Part shown: positions 40,101-47,503 of the stretch, piece by piece
How positions within the stretch are numbered: position 1 is the first letter of the stretch
Layout: the number at the start of each line of letters is the position of its first letter
Assembly (NCBI RefSeq): GCF_015706575.1
Contig: NW_024037076.1
Span: 17,178,898-17,242,897 of the forward strand
DNA length: 64,000 nt
Source of the DNA: Patiria miniata
Taxonomy: Eukaryota; Echinodermata; Asteroidea; Valvatida; Asterinidae
Direction of reading: 5' to 3'
The notes under the pieces: generated by a model
What the model saw: only the letters and a program-made list of their open reading frames with translations
The model's database searches: none
What the model was told of the DNA's origin: nothing
Made by a program: the position numbers and the translations under genes

Positions 40101-43100
40101 TCAAGGATCTTTTTCCGACGCTACAATTCTGGTTTTGACACTGAGATTCTGGCGTCTACAGGCAAATGTACCTTTAAGTTCCATTGTTACTTCAGAGCTA
40201 ACAAGAGGACCAGCAAGTAAACCAGTTTCTTCAGTAAACTTGATTTGGCAGTCCAACCGGAGCCGGCCCTCTGATGCAGCAATGTTATCCACTGTGAAGT
40301 TGGTTCTGATATCTGATAATATGCGCGACGGATCATCTGTCCAGGGAAAGATAAATTACAGTAAATCCTTGTATCATCAAACACTCATCACTCAACAAAA
40401 GTTTCATCATTTCTTATTAAAAGTGTGCAATGCTGAGATATACAAACAGCCTTATTAGGACTGGATAGCTTTGGACTTTGAGATGCACCTTCAGCGTGAT
40501 AAGGCCAAAACTATACAAGTACATTTTGTATAACATGGTTTGAGGGTGGATAGTCGATATTAGCCCCCAAGATATTGATAGTTGACTACTGTGCTTTCCG
40601 AGGCGAAGCTTCCAATACCGATGGGAGCTAAAATCGACTACCCACCCGAAATAAACCATGTTTTATTTGTTTTAGTATATATTTCATACATTGTACATAT
40701 TTAGTTGCCAAATCTCGTCCAGCTCACCAGAAGAATATTGCTCATACCCCAACAGAAGAAGAAGTTCAGTTCTTTTGCAAAACAGTAACTCGTAATTGAT
40801 TCCCAACCACAGTACGGGCTTTTTTCTTTAGTACGGGCAGGCCAGGATTCGAACCTGGGCCACAGTGGTGAGAGACGAGTGCTTTACGCAAAGCCACCCA
40901 TTTTGTAACCGACAAAATATGGACTAACTAAATTTGGTAATTTGGGGCCAGTATTTGGTAAACAAAAGTCAGTTTTTTCCAATGATGGTCGGCCAACCAT
41001 CATTAGAAAATTGATACAAAAATTCCAATTTTCTTGGAAAAATTACAACACCAGGTGCCATGATTTCACAGGATGCGTTGGACTATGTATTTTTCAAATA
41101 CAGTCTATTTCATAATAATTTGGTAGTTTTTTATGTTTGCAAATACTTGAAGCACAAATTTCACACTAATGAAGAAAAAACAAATTAGAGAGGGAGAAAC
41201 AAATGAAACAATAAAAGAGTGGCATGGACGTGTACATACCCCTGGTATGTCGCCAGGACACCAAGAGGGGACTAGTAAACGGTCGGTGTCTTGAGATGTT
41301 GCCATTCATGAAGGTGCACTCAACAAACGAGCCTAGTAACATGTAGACGTCGATTGTGTAGGATACAAAGATTCTCACAGCACCTGCAAAAAGTATACAT
41401 GTATTCACTTATTAGAGTTACATATTACAAGAGTACTAAGGGAATAAGATGCACTTGGCTGGTTTTAAACAAACATTTCAAACCGGCTGGGAGCCTGCAT
41501 GGACGTGGATAATGGCCCGAGCAGATCATAAGGCAAGGGTCATTATCCGACCAGGCTCCTATCCAGTTTGAAACGTGCATGTACGGTACCAGCCAAGCAC
41601 ATACCAGTAGGCCTAATTATTCCCACTTTCAAAAAGTCAAAACACGCCAGAAATTCACGTTAGTCAAATGATTTAGTTCAAGTTAGGCCCGGCCCAGACA
41701 CCACGCTACTGCCATGCCAAACTCAATTAATTTGGCGCTTTTAAACTTCAGCTCGGCGATAGCACGGTGTTTAAAACCATTTGGCTCGGCAAATTGAGTT
41801 CGGCATGGCAAACGACCTTTTGGGGCAACAGGGCTGCTGCGCTATCGCCAGCAGGGACACACGCAGGCACACGGCACTGTTCTAAAGGCTGTGCCATTGG
41901 CGTGCCGAACTGAATGCAATTCGAAGTTGGGGCAAACATTTTAGGAATGTGCATGCTCACAATAGCCTCTTTTGCTTCCGCATCACCGGGAGCGAAATTG
42001 GCACATTAATTAATATTTCTATTCCGCTGTTGCATTCAGCTTCGACTATTAAGTTTGGATTTAGAGCAACTGCAGTGCTGTGTACAAGCTATTACTGCAC
42101 TTATTTCAAATAAGTTTGGGCTCGGCAGTTGCACAGCGTCTAGATCAGGCTTCATATTTTGTGAAACAACCTTTTTTTGCCACTTGCCATGTCTATGGTA
42201 TGTGCCTTGCATGCTTAATGCTAAAAATCTCCTTTTTTTGGAGACTGGCGCGCATGCGGCGTGCACTGCACCATTTGGCGTAGAACGCAGCAGTGTAGGA
42301 ATGAAGTGTTTAAAACCACCCAGTGTTCCTCCAGTAGTTTAAACTGACCCACGAGAAGGGCTCTGGGCCAATAGGAATGGGTAAACTGTCTCAGGTATGA
42401 ATATTCTGAATGATATTTATTCACTAATGGATTCCACAACTGATTTGCCTTAACCCTTGCAACTGTGGCCTAAATGCATGTAGGCCCATATACGGGTATG
42501 TCTTTTCAATGAATATATAATTTAGTGTAAAATTGGTTTACATGATATATATGTATGTCCAGAAATGGGACTCTCAATACTGTGTTCCGAAACTTAAAGA
42601 TACCCGGTACATGAACTAATTTGAATGCAATTACCGTACAAAAAAACCCAGGCTGGCACCTCAAACAGCCAGTCCAACACCCCTTTAGTACTACATGTAC
42701 ATCAATCAACTGTGTCAAAAGAAGCATCTGGTACACGTATACCTACATGGACACCAGCCCATGGGCTCCGTGCGCCAACAAAGAGGGCGCCCTTTTACCT
42801 AGCAACGACGTCCCATGGGTGGGACACATACAACACTGTACATTTCACTGGTTGACTAGCGGACACCATTTCTTGTGTGTGATGCACGCGCGTACACCAG
42901 GGAATTTGTACTACATGTATATGTACACGCAGTGGCCACGCTTCGCGGAAAAATATTGCAGTCAGGCAAGATCGTCGTTCGGTCACCCCCAAATGTACTT
43001 TCTTTGCCGGTGAGCGGATAGCATTTGGCTTCAAATTGAAATCAATTAGCTTCACTCTCAGGCGCAAAATGTTGAAGAAAAGTCTCCTTTAAAGGGAATA

Positions 43101-45189
43101 TACATCATTTGCTTTTACTGTAATTTTCAGAAATGGATGGAATTGGGGGGTTGGAAATATATATAGCAAATATAGTTACACTGACTTTTTTGAGGTTGTG
43201 GGTTCGAAAATGCCATAAAAACCAAGAAAAACAATCATTTTCCTGTAGTCTGGTTCCCTGACTCCATATAAGAAGAAACAGAGCAGTTTACATACATTGG
43301 GGAATTGTAAGGTCAGGGAACCAGTCTAGCTGGCTCGTACCCGTTCATAGGTTTGTAATCGATTGCAAACAAGTGCGATGGTCAACTGGGGCCAGTATTT
43401 GGAAAAAAGCCAGTTTTTTTTCAACGCTGATCGGCCGATCAGCGTTGGAAATTGATACAAAAATACCACTTTTCTTGAAAATGACAGTATACCAGGTGCC
43501 ATGATTTTACAGGATGTTTTACACTGTCATTCACTAACAGTCCAGCAAGGTATTTCAAAATGATTTGCTAGTTTTATTTTTTGATGTTTGCAAATGTTGT
43601 ATTTTCCCTTTAAAACCTCAGTAAGCTTGGCTGGTGAAATACTGATGAGGACCTTGTCTTTAATACATCATGAAAGATTTTGGGGAATTTTGTCAGCTCT
43701 GCATGTTTTTCTGCACTCAAGGTCCCCGGTAGTCTGGGACTTGGGTAAGAAAGTGATTAGATCCATGCTTTTAACTCTGTAATTTACACTTGCTTTACAA
43801 TGTTACCTACAATGTACTTCTACTGAACTCACATGTGCCATTGATCTTGAACTCCACATTCTGTAGCGTTACTTGGACATCACCTGCGTTAGGAAGGTGC
43901 ACCTCAACATCAAATAATTTGTGGTCCTCCTATTCAAGGAAAAAATAACCTCTATCACAAATTGAGACTTAACCAGAAAGTATAAGGTCACGCGGCGAGC
44001 TTCCGGAACCCTCGCGCGGCTCAGCTGCATTGGGTAGCCAATTCTACTGATATGATTGGCAGAATGATCTCTAACTGTAACCGGCCCAAGTAACACTCAT
44101 GTTTGTCTCTTCAAGTAAAATGAGGAAAAAGCACTTGGACAGAGATGGGTAATTTCGTTTACGACCTTTCACTTCCGGCATTGTCGTTCCTAAATTACGT
44201 GTAGGTCTCCTTGTTCGCGCATGTTTGTTTTAATATCTTGTACAAGTTTGCAGGACAACGAGTACATACATGATTTACCTTATTCAGATGATGGGTTCTA
44301 GATAAATCTGCCTTGACCAGATCATGGGTGCAGTCCTCTCAACAGTAAAATTTTTTCCTCCAAACACTAATGATTCCTTTAAGACAATTCACGCAATTTG
44401 AAAACCCTGAACATGTATGCTAAAAGACTTGGATTTTTTAGAAGTTTGAGATGCAACTTCAGGTTGGCGTAGCGGTAATTTCCTCACCTTCCACCGCTGT
44501 GACCCCGGTTCGAATCCCACCTGGGCCAACATGTGGTTTGGGTTTTCAGTCCCTACCTGATTCTGTGTGTTTTCCCCAGAATATTCTTCTGGGGTTTTCC
44601 TCCCACCTCTAAAACTGTAAATTCTTCTCATTGTTTCCTCTCTACAGGTTTTGCCAGGCTTGCGAGCTACAGTGATAAGGGTGCTTTTGAGGAATCCTTG
44701 GTTTTAGTACCAGAAATAAATAATCATAATATGGCTTATTCAATGACAGGACTGCTTGAAGACTAATCAAGAAAACTGACATTGTAATTTCAAAACAGCC
44801 CACTTGTTTTGGGGTTTGTTTTTGGTCTTTGTCTTGTTTACACTTTTAAATTAATTTTCCAATCATGCCAATGCTCCTAAACTGTTCTCCAAAACCATTC
44901 GATCACAATTAAAATGTCGTACATGTACACCAATTGGTCATAATCTAAATCAAAACAAAATATTTCACTCAGGAACAGAATGTAAAGATCCTGAATTTAA
45001 CATGTTCTGAGACAAAAAAGGAACTGGGGACTTACAGTGCTTGAATTTGTTGGAGGTGGGGGCTTGTAACACATCATGTTTTCATCGTCGACGTTTCCAT
45101 GGCAGGCTTGGCTCATAAACAGGGCGACCACAATCACAGCTAAAGCAAATCCACGTGCAGGTGTGAAGTACTGCTGCATGATGATCCAG
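15771..45189 (-). CDS. Ig/EGF/TIR transmembrane receptor, complete gene (copy A)
   Basis: Fifteen coding exons with compatible phases sum to 2,595 bp, giving 864 residues and a TAA stop. Exons: 45036-45179, 43833-43929, 41240-41383, 40172-40336, 38716-38844, 37377-37548, 27876-27994, 25917-26234, 24720-24906, 22185-22333, 20888-21044, 19413-19522, 18336-18491, 17623-17763, 15771-16177. Domain order: signal peptide (about 1-28); unassigned N-terminal region (49-183); EGF with 8 Cys (184-226); four Ig domains (about 227-323, 324-429, 430-541, 542-630); transmembrane helix (about 641-663); basic linker; TIR (about 687-830); acidic tail. The sequence EGKSHDVFVAY entering the TIR resembles IL-1R-family box 1. 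Such receptors sense ligand outside the cell and recruit TIR adaptors inside; the ligand here is unknown. It lies downstream of EIF3G on the same strand and upstream of a tandem paralogue. Family assignment is secure. Orthology to any one vertebrate receptor is not. Confidence 0.92.
16990..17569. mobile_element. MITE family 2 in receptor A intron 14
   Basis: The TTAA-flanked termini are AGGTATAGTCCATCATTTG and the near-complement at 17545-17569. The core hairpin is GGTGCTTCTTAAGAAGCACC. A short direct repeat (TATACTAATTTGAATTTCC) occurs twice at about 17330-17375. Confidence 0.87.
17623..17763 (-). CDS. Receptor A exon 14: TIR domain boxes 1 and 2
   Basis: 141 bp, phase 1 to 1. It encodes EGKSHDVFVAYKGG (box 1, residues 683-696) and then GCDVCVHYQNFLPGR (box 2, to residue 729). 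The Pro-Gly of box 2 is kept, but the usual Arg-Asp is replaced by Gln723-Asn724. The intron after PGR splits the BB loop from helix B. Confidence 0.93.
18035..18154. repeat. Perfect 60-bp tandem duplication
   Basis: Two exact back-to-back copies begin TTTAGGGACATGCTTTCTTT and end TATATGTACATGTA. They lie in receptor A intron 13. Perfect identity implies a recent event or an assembly/polymorphism question. Confidence 0.93.
18336..18491 (-). CDS. Receptor A exon 13: transmembrane helix
   Basis: 156 bp, phase 1 to 1. An acidic juxtamembrane stretch (DDPDDDVEVP) precedes a hydrophobic segment of about 23 residues starting WVIMISALSVLAIL, then a basic stop-transfer region (YRHRGK and KNKKKSNQ). 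This makes a type I topology with the TIR domain inside the cell. Confidence 0.93.
18743..19274. mobile_element. MITE family 1 in receptor A intron 12
   Basis: It has TTAA ends, the GGGAATATACATC terminus and the matching inverted end GTATATTCCCTTTAA. A central palindrome around GGTCGGCCGACC is present at about 19083-19110. Confidence 0.87.
19413..19522 (-). CDS. Receptor A exon 12: Ig domain 4, second half
   Basis: 110 bp, phase 2 to 1, acceptor GTCCTAG, donor TTTG/GTATGC. It contains HNMATLTCSATNEYGTNN with the second Ig Cys and the NEYG turn typical of I-set domains, then AVIKVF just before the membrane exon. Confidence 0.9.
19523..20887. other. Receptor A intron 11
   Basis: It holds a tRNA-like SINE fragment in reverse (GGTTTGAACCTGCAACCTC at about 19652), a C-run at about 19862, and AT-rich sequence. 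No conserved block was seen. Confidence 0.5.
20888..21044 (-). CDS. Receptor A exon 11: Ig domain 4, first half
   Basis: 157 bp, phase 1 to 2, acceptor CCTTAG, donor GGAT/GTAAGT. It contains EKPLFTCWAPAKPP (first Cys) and SYNWTLQQ (core Trp). This is the membrane-proximal Ig domain, completed by exon 12. Confidence 0.9.
21880..22050. repeat. Dispersed repeat, related in inverse to 9600-9780
   Basis: GATATAGAAAGCGCTCGCTGA, GAGGTCAAGATGCGGTTGTC and AGCGAATCTGTTCAAATG are complements of the 9.6-9.8 kb sequence. It lies in intron 10. Confidence 0.6.
22185..22333 (-). CDS. Receptor A exon 10: Ig domain 3, second half
   Basis: 149 bp, phase 2 to 1, acceptor GTGCTGCAG, donor TCAT/GTAAGC. It encodes DDGKTISCVSDVAS, where the usual Tyr before the second Cys is replaced by Ser, ending in VILNVS. 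The phases place it uniquely between exons 9 and 11. Confidence 0.88.
23035..23454. mobile_element. MITE with GACCTGTTCTGTCAAAA ends
   Basis: It starts GACCTGTTCTGTCAAAAGC and ends TTTTGACAGAACAGGTC. A second paired block lies inside (CTTCTGGGCA and TGCCCAGAA). It lies in receptor A intron 9 and has no ORF. Confidence 0.78.
23990..24660 (-). repeat. SINE family B split by a MITE
   Basis: The left part (23990-24075) has the family B 3' portion with GGATTGCCCAGG. The right part (24597-24660) has the head with AACCCCTGACCCTCTGAACA. The MITE at 24076-24596 separates them. Confidence 0.68.
24076..24596. mobile_element. MITE family 2 nested inside a SINE
   Basis: It is TTAA-flanked, with termini AGCTATAGTCCATCATTTG and CAAATGATGGACTATATCT. 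SINE sequence ends at GCAGC just to the left and resumes with GTTGAACCCCTGACC just to the right. Other SINE copies run these together as GCAGCTGGATTTGAACCCC. Confidence 0.86.
24720..24906 (-). CDS. Receptor A exon 9: Ig domain 3, first half
   Basis: 187 bp, phase 1 to 2, acceptor TTTCACAG, donor CCAG/GTATGA. It encodes EGQLLNLTCAVREAYPEP with the first Ig Cys, followed by RLVWLVG with the core Trp. It pairs with exon 10. Confidence 0.9.
25147..25390. mobile_element. Foldback MITE with GGGCCCAATTTC end, second copy
   Basis: Same family as 11637-11876: GGGCCCAATTTCATAGAGC to GCTCTATGAAATTGACCCC. Nearly the whole element can fold into one hairpin. It lies in receptor A intron 8. Confidence 0.84.
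25917..26234 (-). CDS. Receptor A exon 8: Ig domain 2 in one exon
   Basis: 318 bp, phase 1 to 1: a complete Ig domain. Key positions are HSVEFRCRTK (first Cys) and FEDAGRYRCIVGHEG (the DxGxYxC motif), then ADAVLTVQ. Several NxT/S sequons (NKS, NQT repeated) suggest heavy glycosylation. It is the only one of the four canonical Ig domains not split by an intron. Confidence 0.92.
26334..27021. mobile_element. Tc1/mariner-like MITE in receptor A intron 7
   Basis: The inverted ends are TACAGGGTGGTTAAAAAAAA with GGACACCCAC, and GTGGGTGTCC with TTAACCACCCTGTA. The TA at each end fits a Tc1/mariner target duplication. About 690 bp with no transposase ORF. Confidence 0.82.
27212..27694. mobile_element. 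MITE family 1 in receptor A intron 7, core deleted
   Basis: The termini TTAAAGGGAATGTACAAC and GTATCTTCCCTTTAA are both flanked by TTAA. It is shorter than its relatives because the central GGTCGGCCGACC hairpin is missing. Confidence 0.83.
27876..27994 (-). CDS. Receptor A exon 7: Ig domain 1, second half
   Basis: 119 bp, phase 2 to 1, acceptor TTTGTAG, donor ACAA/GTAAGT. It contains the canonical NGVYTCRVVDNN with the second Ig Cys, then a G-strand-like NVTVIVT. Two sequons (NVT) are present. It completes the domain begun in exon 6 after a 9.4-kb intron. Confidence 0.9.
28903..29860. mobile_element. TTAA-flanked element with a nested second element
   Basis: Outer ends are TTAAAGGGACACTGGGTCCT and AGGACCAAGTGCCCCTTTAA. 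Inside, 29103-29557 is a second element with ends CCCTAAAGGGGCCGG and CCGGCCCCTTTAGGG and poly-G/poly-C tracts. No coding capacity was seen. Confidence 0.82.
30090..31035. repeat. Minisatellite based on GTGATGTCCTCAGTTCATTA
   Basis: Many degenerate copies of a roughly 21-bp unit, with longer repeated blocks such as GACAATCCAGAACGGGATCG, which occurs twice. It lies in receptor A intron 6. Confidence 0.87.
31647..32047. mobile_element. MITE with AATAAGCCATTTCGG ends
   Basis: It starts AATAAGCCATTTCGGAGTTA (then CAAAAATGTAC) and ends in the exact complement. About 400 bp, in receptor A intron 6. A related terminus occurs near 9470. Confidence 0.82.
32616..32815 (-). repeat. SINE family B, reversed
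   Basis: It is a minus-strand copy with GGTTCAAATCCAGCTGCTGG and the family B 3' end near GCCAGCCGGAAGGGCCATAG. It lies in receptor A intron 6. Confidence 0.7.
33478..33750. repeat. Tandem duplication of about 135 bp
   Basis: Both copies contain TTTGAGAAATTTGGGTTCCC, CCTGAGCAATTCCCAAAATT and GAGAAATATTTTCGCTTT, with a few substitutions between them. It lies in receptor A intron 6. Confidence 0.87.
34393..34467. ncRNA. 75-nt near-perfect hairpin (possible small-RNA precursor)
   Basis: The arm GTTCTGAAAAGAACCAGAGG at 34393-34412 is exactly complementary to the far arm ending CTTTTCAGAAC at 34467. Pairing continues with small bulges through TACATGTA and AAACT/AGTTT to a short loop. It lies in receptor A intron 6 and could fold on either strand. 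The size suits a microRNA precursor, but near-perfect symmetry also fits a tiny foldback element. Expression is unknown. Confidence 0.4.
36868..37280 (+). repeat. tRNA-derived SINE, family A, with ATT tail
   Basis: Same family as 13503-13890, with an intact B box (GGTTCGAATCC). It ends TATATAAGACTTCGGT followed by (ATT)n, a typical SINE tail. It lies in receptor A intron 6. Confidence 0.82.
37377..37548 (-). CDS. Receptor A exon 6: Ig domain 1, first half
   Basis: 172 bp, phase 1 to 2. It encodes VDPMLVFEGPSTVFV, then ESVTLTCAAYG with the first Ig Cys and the core Trp in SLWFWDQ. The second half of the domain is exon 7, more than 9 kb away. A phase-2 intron within the domain splits Ig domains 1, 3 and 4 in this gene. 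Confidence 0.9.
37549..38715. other. Receptor A intron 5 with an ATCGAT-rich patch
   Basis: Around 37660-37800 the motif ATATCGA/TCGATA recurs (TTTTGATATCGATATCGC, GAACGATATCGAAAATATT). The rest is unremarkable. Whether this is simple repeat decay or a binding-site cluster is not known. Confidence 0.45.
38716..38844 (-). CDS. Receptor A exon 5: EGF module with 8 cysteines
   Basis: 129 bp, phase 1 to 1: a complete, shuffle-competent module. It begins GCPHARYGVDCDHRCSC and ends CPKGLQGRSCSK. The spacing of its eight Cys (relative positions 1, 10, 14, 16, 22, 29, 31, 40), with the GxCxCPxGxxGxxC end, fits the laminin/MEGF/Tie type of EGF repeat. Vertebrate IL-1 receptors have no EGF domain, so this exon defines the unusual architecture. 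The acceptor is GGGAAAG with a modest pyrimidine tract, and the donor is AAAG/GTGGGT. Confidence 0.9.
38995..40140. repeat. Degenerate minisatellite, GAGGTTCTGGTTCCTACAC
   Basis: About 1.1 kb of imperfect, roughly 20-25-bp repeats fills most of intron 4 between the EGF exon and exon 4. There is no coding signal. Confidence 0.82.
40172..40336 (-). CDS. Receptor A exon 4: end of N-terminal region
   Basis: 165 bp, phase 1 to 1, acceptor GGACAG, donor AAAG/GTACAT. It encodes DPSRILSDIRTNFTVDN and continues through LRLDCQIKF to TMELK, with a sequon (NFT) and one Cys that could pair with the exon 3 Cys. It leads directly into the EGF exon, as the first Ig domain does in Tie-type receptors. The fold is inferred. 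Confidence 0.85.
40525..40668. mobile_element. Palindromic element next to the duplication edge
   Basis: The left arm holds ACATGGTTTGAGGGTGG, TAGTCGAT and ATTAGC; the right arm holds GCTA, ATCGACTA, CCACCC and AAACCATGT. It lies about 25-170 bp left of the point where similarity to the window start begins. Confidence 0.65.
41240..41383 (-). CDS. Receptor A exon 3: N-terminal ectodomain, Ig-like half
   Basis: 144 bp, phase 1 to 1, with acceptor TTTGCAG and donor GGG/GTATGT. It contains the Ig-like pattern of a Cys (LLGSFVECTF) followed by a Trp in LLVSWRHTR, and a sequon (NIS). It joins exon 4 in frame to form an Asp codon. It differs from its copy B counterpart by a single Val/Ile change. 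Confidence 0.86.
43089..43613. mobile_element. MITE family 1, insertion unique to copy A
   Basis: It starts TTAAAGGGAATATACATC and ends with the near-complement GTATTTTCCCTTTAA. TTAA is duplicated at both ends. Copy B has an uninterrupted TTAA at 2790-2793, which is the empty site. TTAA targeting suggests piggyBac-type mobilisation (inference). The element has a central hairpin around 43420-43450 and no coding capacity. Confidence 0.88.
43833..43929 (-). CDS. Receptor A exon 2: N-terminal ectodomain
   Basis: The acceptor is GAATAG and the donor ACAT/GTGAGT; phases are 0 in and 1 out; 97 bp. It encodes EDHKLFDVEVHLPNAGDV and continues to the end of the exon with an N-glycosylation sequon (NGT). 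The alternating hydrophobic pattern suggests beta strands of a sandwich fold shared with exons 3 and 4. No named family is recognised. All eight nucleotide differences from the copy B exon change the protein. Confidence 0.82.
44455..44745 (+). repeat. tRNA-derived SINE, family C
   Basis: The head GGTTGGCGTAGCGGTAATTT has a clear A box, then CCCGGTTCGAATCCCACC (B box). The downstream part GGCTTGCGAGCTACAGTG and ATCCTTGGTTTTAGTACCAG is shared with 4390-4540. It lies within the stretch of intron 1 missing from copy B. Confidence 0.78.
45036..45189 (-). CDS. Receptor A exon 1: start codon and signal peptide
   Basis: The ATG is at 45179-45177, giving MQQYFTPARG followed by a hydrophobic stretch (AVIVVALFM) and a likely cleavage near ACHG at residues 25-28. 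The mature N-terminus is acidic, then proline-rich (KPPPPTNSST). The exon ends in ACT before GTAAGT, phase 0. A strong acceptor (TTTGTTGCAG) ends at 45190, ten bases before the ATG. The exon therefore starts at 45189 and a separate upstream 5'UTR exon is implied. An in-frame ATG at 45230 is intronic under this model. Confidence 0.87.
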
Positions 45190-45599
45190 CTGCAACAAAT
45201 GAAAATTAAAAAGATGCGGCTACAAAACAATGTTAACTACAACCAACAAAACGAAAGCAACAACATTGCCAACAAGCACACAAGAGACACCGTCTAGTAA
45301 GTTTTAGTAGACTTTACTAGTAAGCCTAGTTAGCTGGTCTAACTTCCAGATCGGCATATGGGGGTCAGCATCGGATGATCGGAAGTACTTGAACAGACCA
45401 TGGAGATATAATTTTATAAAAGGGATAGCTCCATGAACAGACAGTGCTGATAACCAGATAACGCCTCGGGCTGAAATCTATTAATCTGGAAAACCATAAC
45501 AAACCTCCAAAAAAAGGGGTTTGCAGCAAGCACTTTCGTCTTGTTTACCGGTATTTTGCTTATGTTAATAATATTTTACTAATCATGATATCATTCAAG

Positions 45600-45960
45600 T
45601 GAAAATGTTTCCGGTCCGTAAAATGTTAAATGGCTTAATGGACACAGAAACAGACGCACAATGCACCGATGATCACGGCGAATGTGGCAGGCACGGACGG
45701 CCGCGGGTGCGCGGCAGACTAGACGCGATCACGAGGGTTCGCTCACGGCCGCTCACTCACGGCACATCGACCACGCCAAAACGGCCATACATATACCATG
45801 GAGGTATACTGACAACTAGCACATGTACTCGCACAAAAATACTTCCAAAAATACTACCAATGAATGCATACTTACCACGATTAATAGATCCTGACATTAG
45901 AGTCTTACTGCAAAATAGCCGTGCGTTTCCATTCGTGTCTGACGGTGAACTGAACTAACT
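45600..45960 (-). promoter_or_regulatory. CpG-rich patch, possible promoter/5'UTR exon of receptor A
   Basis: Around 45660-45790 the sequence is much richer in CG dinucleotides than its surroundings (for example GGCCGCGGGTGCGCGG). It lies about 0.5 kb upstream of exon 1, whose acceptor implies an upstream noncoding exon. A donor-like GTGCC/GTGAGTGAG lies at about 45760 on the minus strand. A 119-codon plus-strand ORF here has arginine-rich, low-complexity composition and is not called as a gene. No core promoter motif was found. Confidence 0.3.
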
Positions 45961-46511
45961 TCGCACACGTACACATGCACTGTACTAGTACAGTACAGTG
46001 CAACCAGGAAGTTATAATCTGGAAAACTTTTATCTGGTAACCGGCAGTCATCTGCGTATTCTTAACCTGTGCCAATATCTGTAGGCACCAGCGAAAGAGT
46101 CAAACTTTTACTATGAAGCGCCTAGTAGGCCTATTCTATCATGTTTGGAGAAAACGTTTTTCTTCTTTTAAGAAAAAAACGCACACGGTTTCGCTTGTTT
46201 CCCAACTCAGACCACTCCACTTAATCTCCAGGCAGTTTCATGATCACGAATTCCCTGAGAAACGCTTCCTATTCCTGATGAAAACAGGAGAAACGGGCTC
46301 TCGAGTTGAGATGAATGATTCATTTGTGTATTTCTTTAGTGGCCGCATGGCAGCTGTGCGCAGCCAGCGCTGTGGCTAAAATGTAACAAAACTGAACCAA
46401 GCTAATTAGCTGAACCATAGGATGTTCCACTGCGCAAACCACACAAAGTAGCCACTGTGATATAAAAAAGACCTCAGTAATAAACACTATGTTACGGCAG
46501 ATAGGTGATTG

Positions 46512-46790
46512 GATTGTGCCTTTGATGATACAAGCATGGAATTTTGCACACAGTCAGAGTATGTCATGAGAATTACATTTGGCTATATAGGCCATCCTAG
46601 ATTTGTCCTTTGAAAAAATATAGGTAGAATAACCAGCAAAGGCAGCCATATTGAATTTGTTTTTTAAATTGCTTGTTATATTCTACCTTTACTTTTTCAA
46701 AGGACAAATCTGCGATGGCCCTATAACCAAATACATACTGACTGTGCCGAATTCCATGCTGTAATTGTATCATCCAAGGTACAATTCCCC
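46512..46790. mobile_element. Foldback element
   Basis: Two long arms face each other: TTGATGATACAAGCATGGAA, later ATTTGTCCTTTGAAAAA and TAGGTAGAATA, against TATTCTACCT, TTTTTCAAAGGACAAAT and TTCCATGCTGTAATTGTATC. It lies upstream of receptor A. Confidence 0.75.
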
Positions 46791-46989
46791 CAAATAGTTT
46801 CCCAATCTGCCCCACTATAATGAAGTGTATATAATGGTAAATGCTGTAGTAGAGGAAGTCCATGTGAGAAGTCCTAGGATGAAATAATATAGTACATAAG
46901 ACCATGGGAGAGGAAACCATTAACATCGGAAATGACAATAATCCAAACTCAAAACCACATACACCTATACCATGGACTATAGGAACATA

Positions 46990-47503
46990 TTAAAGGGAAG
47001 ATACAACATTTGCAAACATCAAAAAACAAAATGATCAAATTATCACGAAATTCTTTACTGGACTGTTGGGGAATGACAGTCTAAAGCATCCCGTAAAAGC
47101 ATGGCTCCCGGTGTGCTGACATTTTTAAGTAAAGCAGTATTTGCGTATCTATTTCCAATGCTGGTCAGAGAAAACTGGCCTTTTTTCAAAAACTGCTGCT
47201 AAATTTTCATATTTAGTTATTTCGCATTTTCTTTGCAATTGATTACACACCTGTGAAGGGGTACAAGCCAGCTAGACCGTTCTCTGACCTAATAATCCCC
47301 AACGTCTATAAATTGCCGTTTCATCTTAAGTGGGGAATGGGAACCAGACTTCAAGAAGCATGGTTTTATTGGTCTTTCCAGCATCTATGAACCCAAAACG
47401 TGAAACAAGGCAGTGTTACAATATTTGTTATAACATGCTATTCCTCCAAATCCATTTATTTCTGAAAGTTACAGCAAAACAAAATGTTGTACATTTCCTT
47501 TAA
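46990..47503. mobile_element. MITE family 1 between EIF3G and receptor A
   Basis: TTAA-flanked, in the opposite orientation to the 43-kb copy: starts TTAAAGGGAAGATACAAC and ends GTACATTTCCTTTAA. The central hairpin is degenerate. Confidence 0.84.

Larger units (their letters stand above)
40692..45300. repeat. Segmental duplication, copy A side
   Basis: This is the counterpart of 1-3700 and contains receptor A exons 1-3 with their introns. Similarity ends near 45300, about 110 bp upstream of exon 1, just after a shared ACTAGTAA; at that point copy B runs into a dispersed repeat. Direct orientation on one strand fits tandem duplication of the whole receptor gene. Confidence 0.95.

Noticed and set aside
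45180..45230. In-frame upstream ATG (MFCSR...) before the receptor start, also in copy B at 3631
   Set aside because: A strong acceptor (TTTTTAATTTTCATTTGTTGCAG) lies between it and the ATG at 45179, and the later start gives a cleaner signal peptide. The extra codons are most likely intron.
45599..45958. 119-codon plus-strand ORF
   Set aside because: Arginine-rich, low-complexity composition in a CpG-rich patch, no splice context, no recognisable domain. More likely a chance ORF in a promoter-like region.
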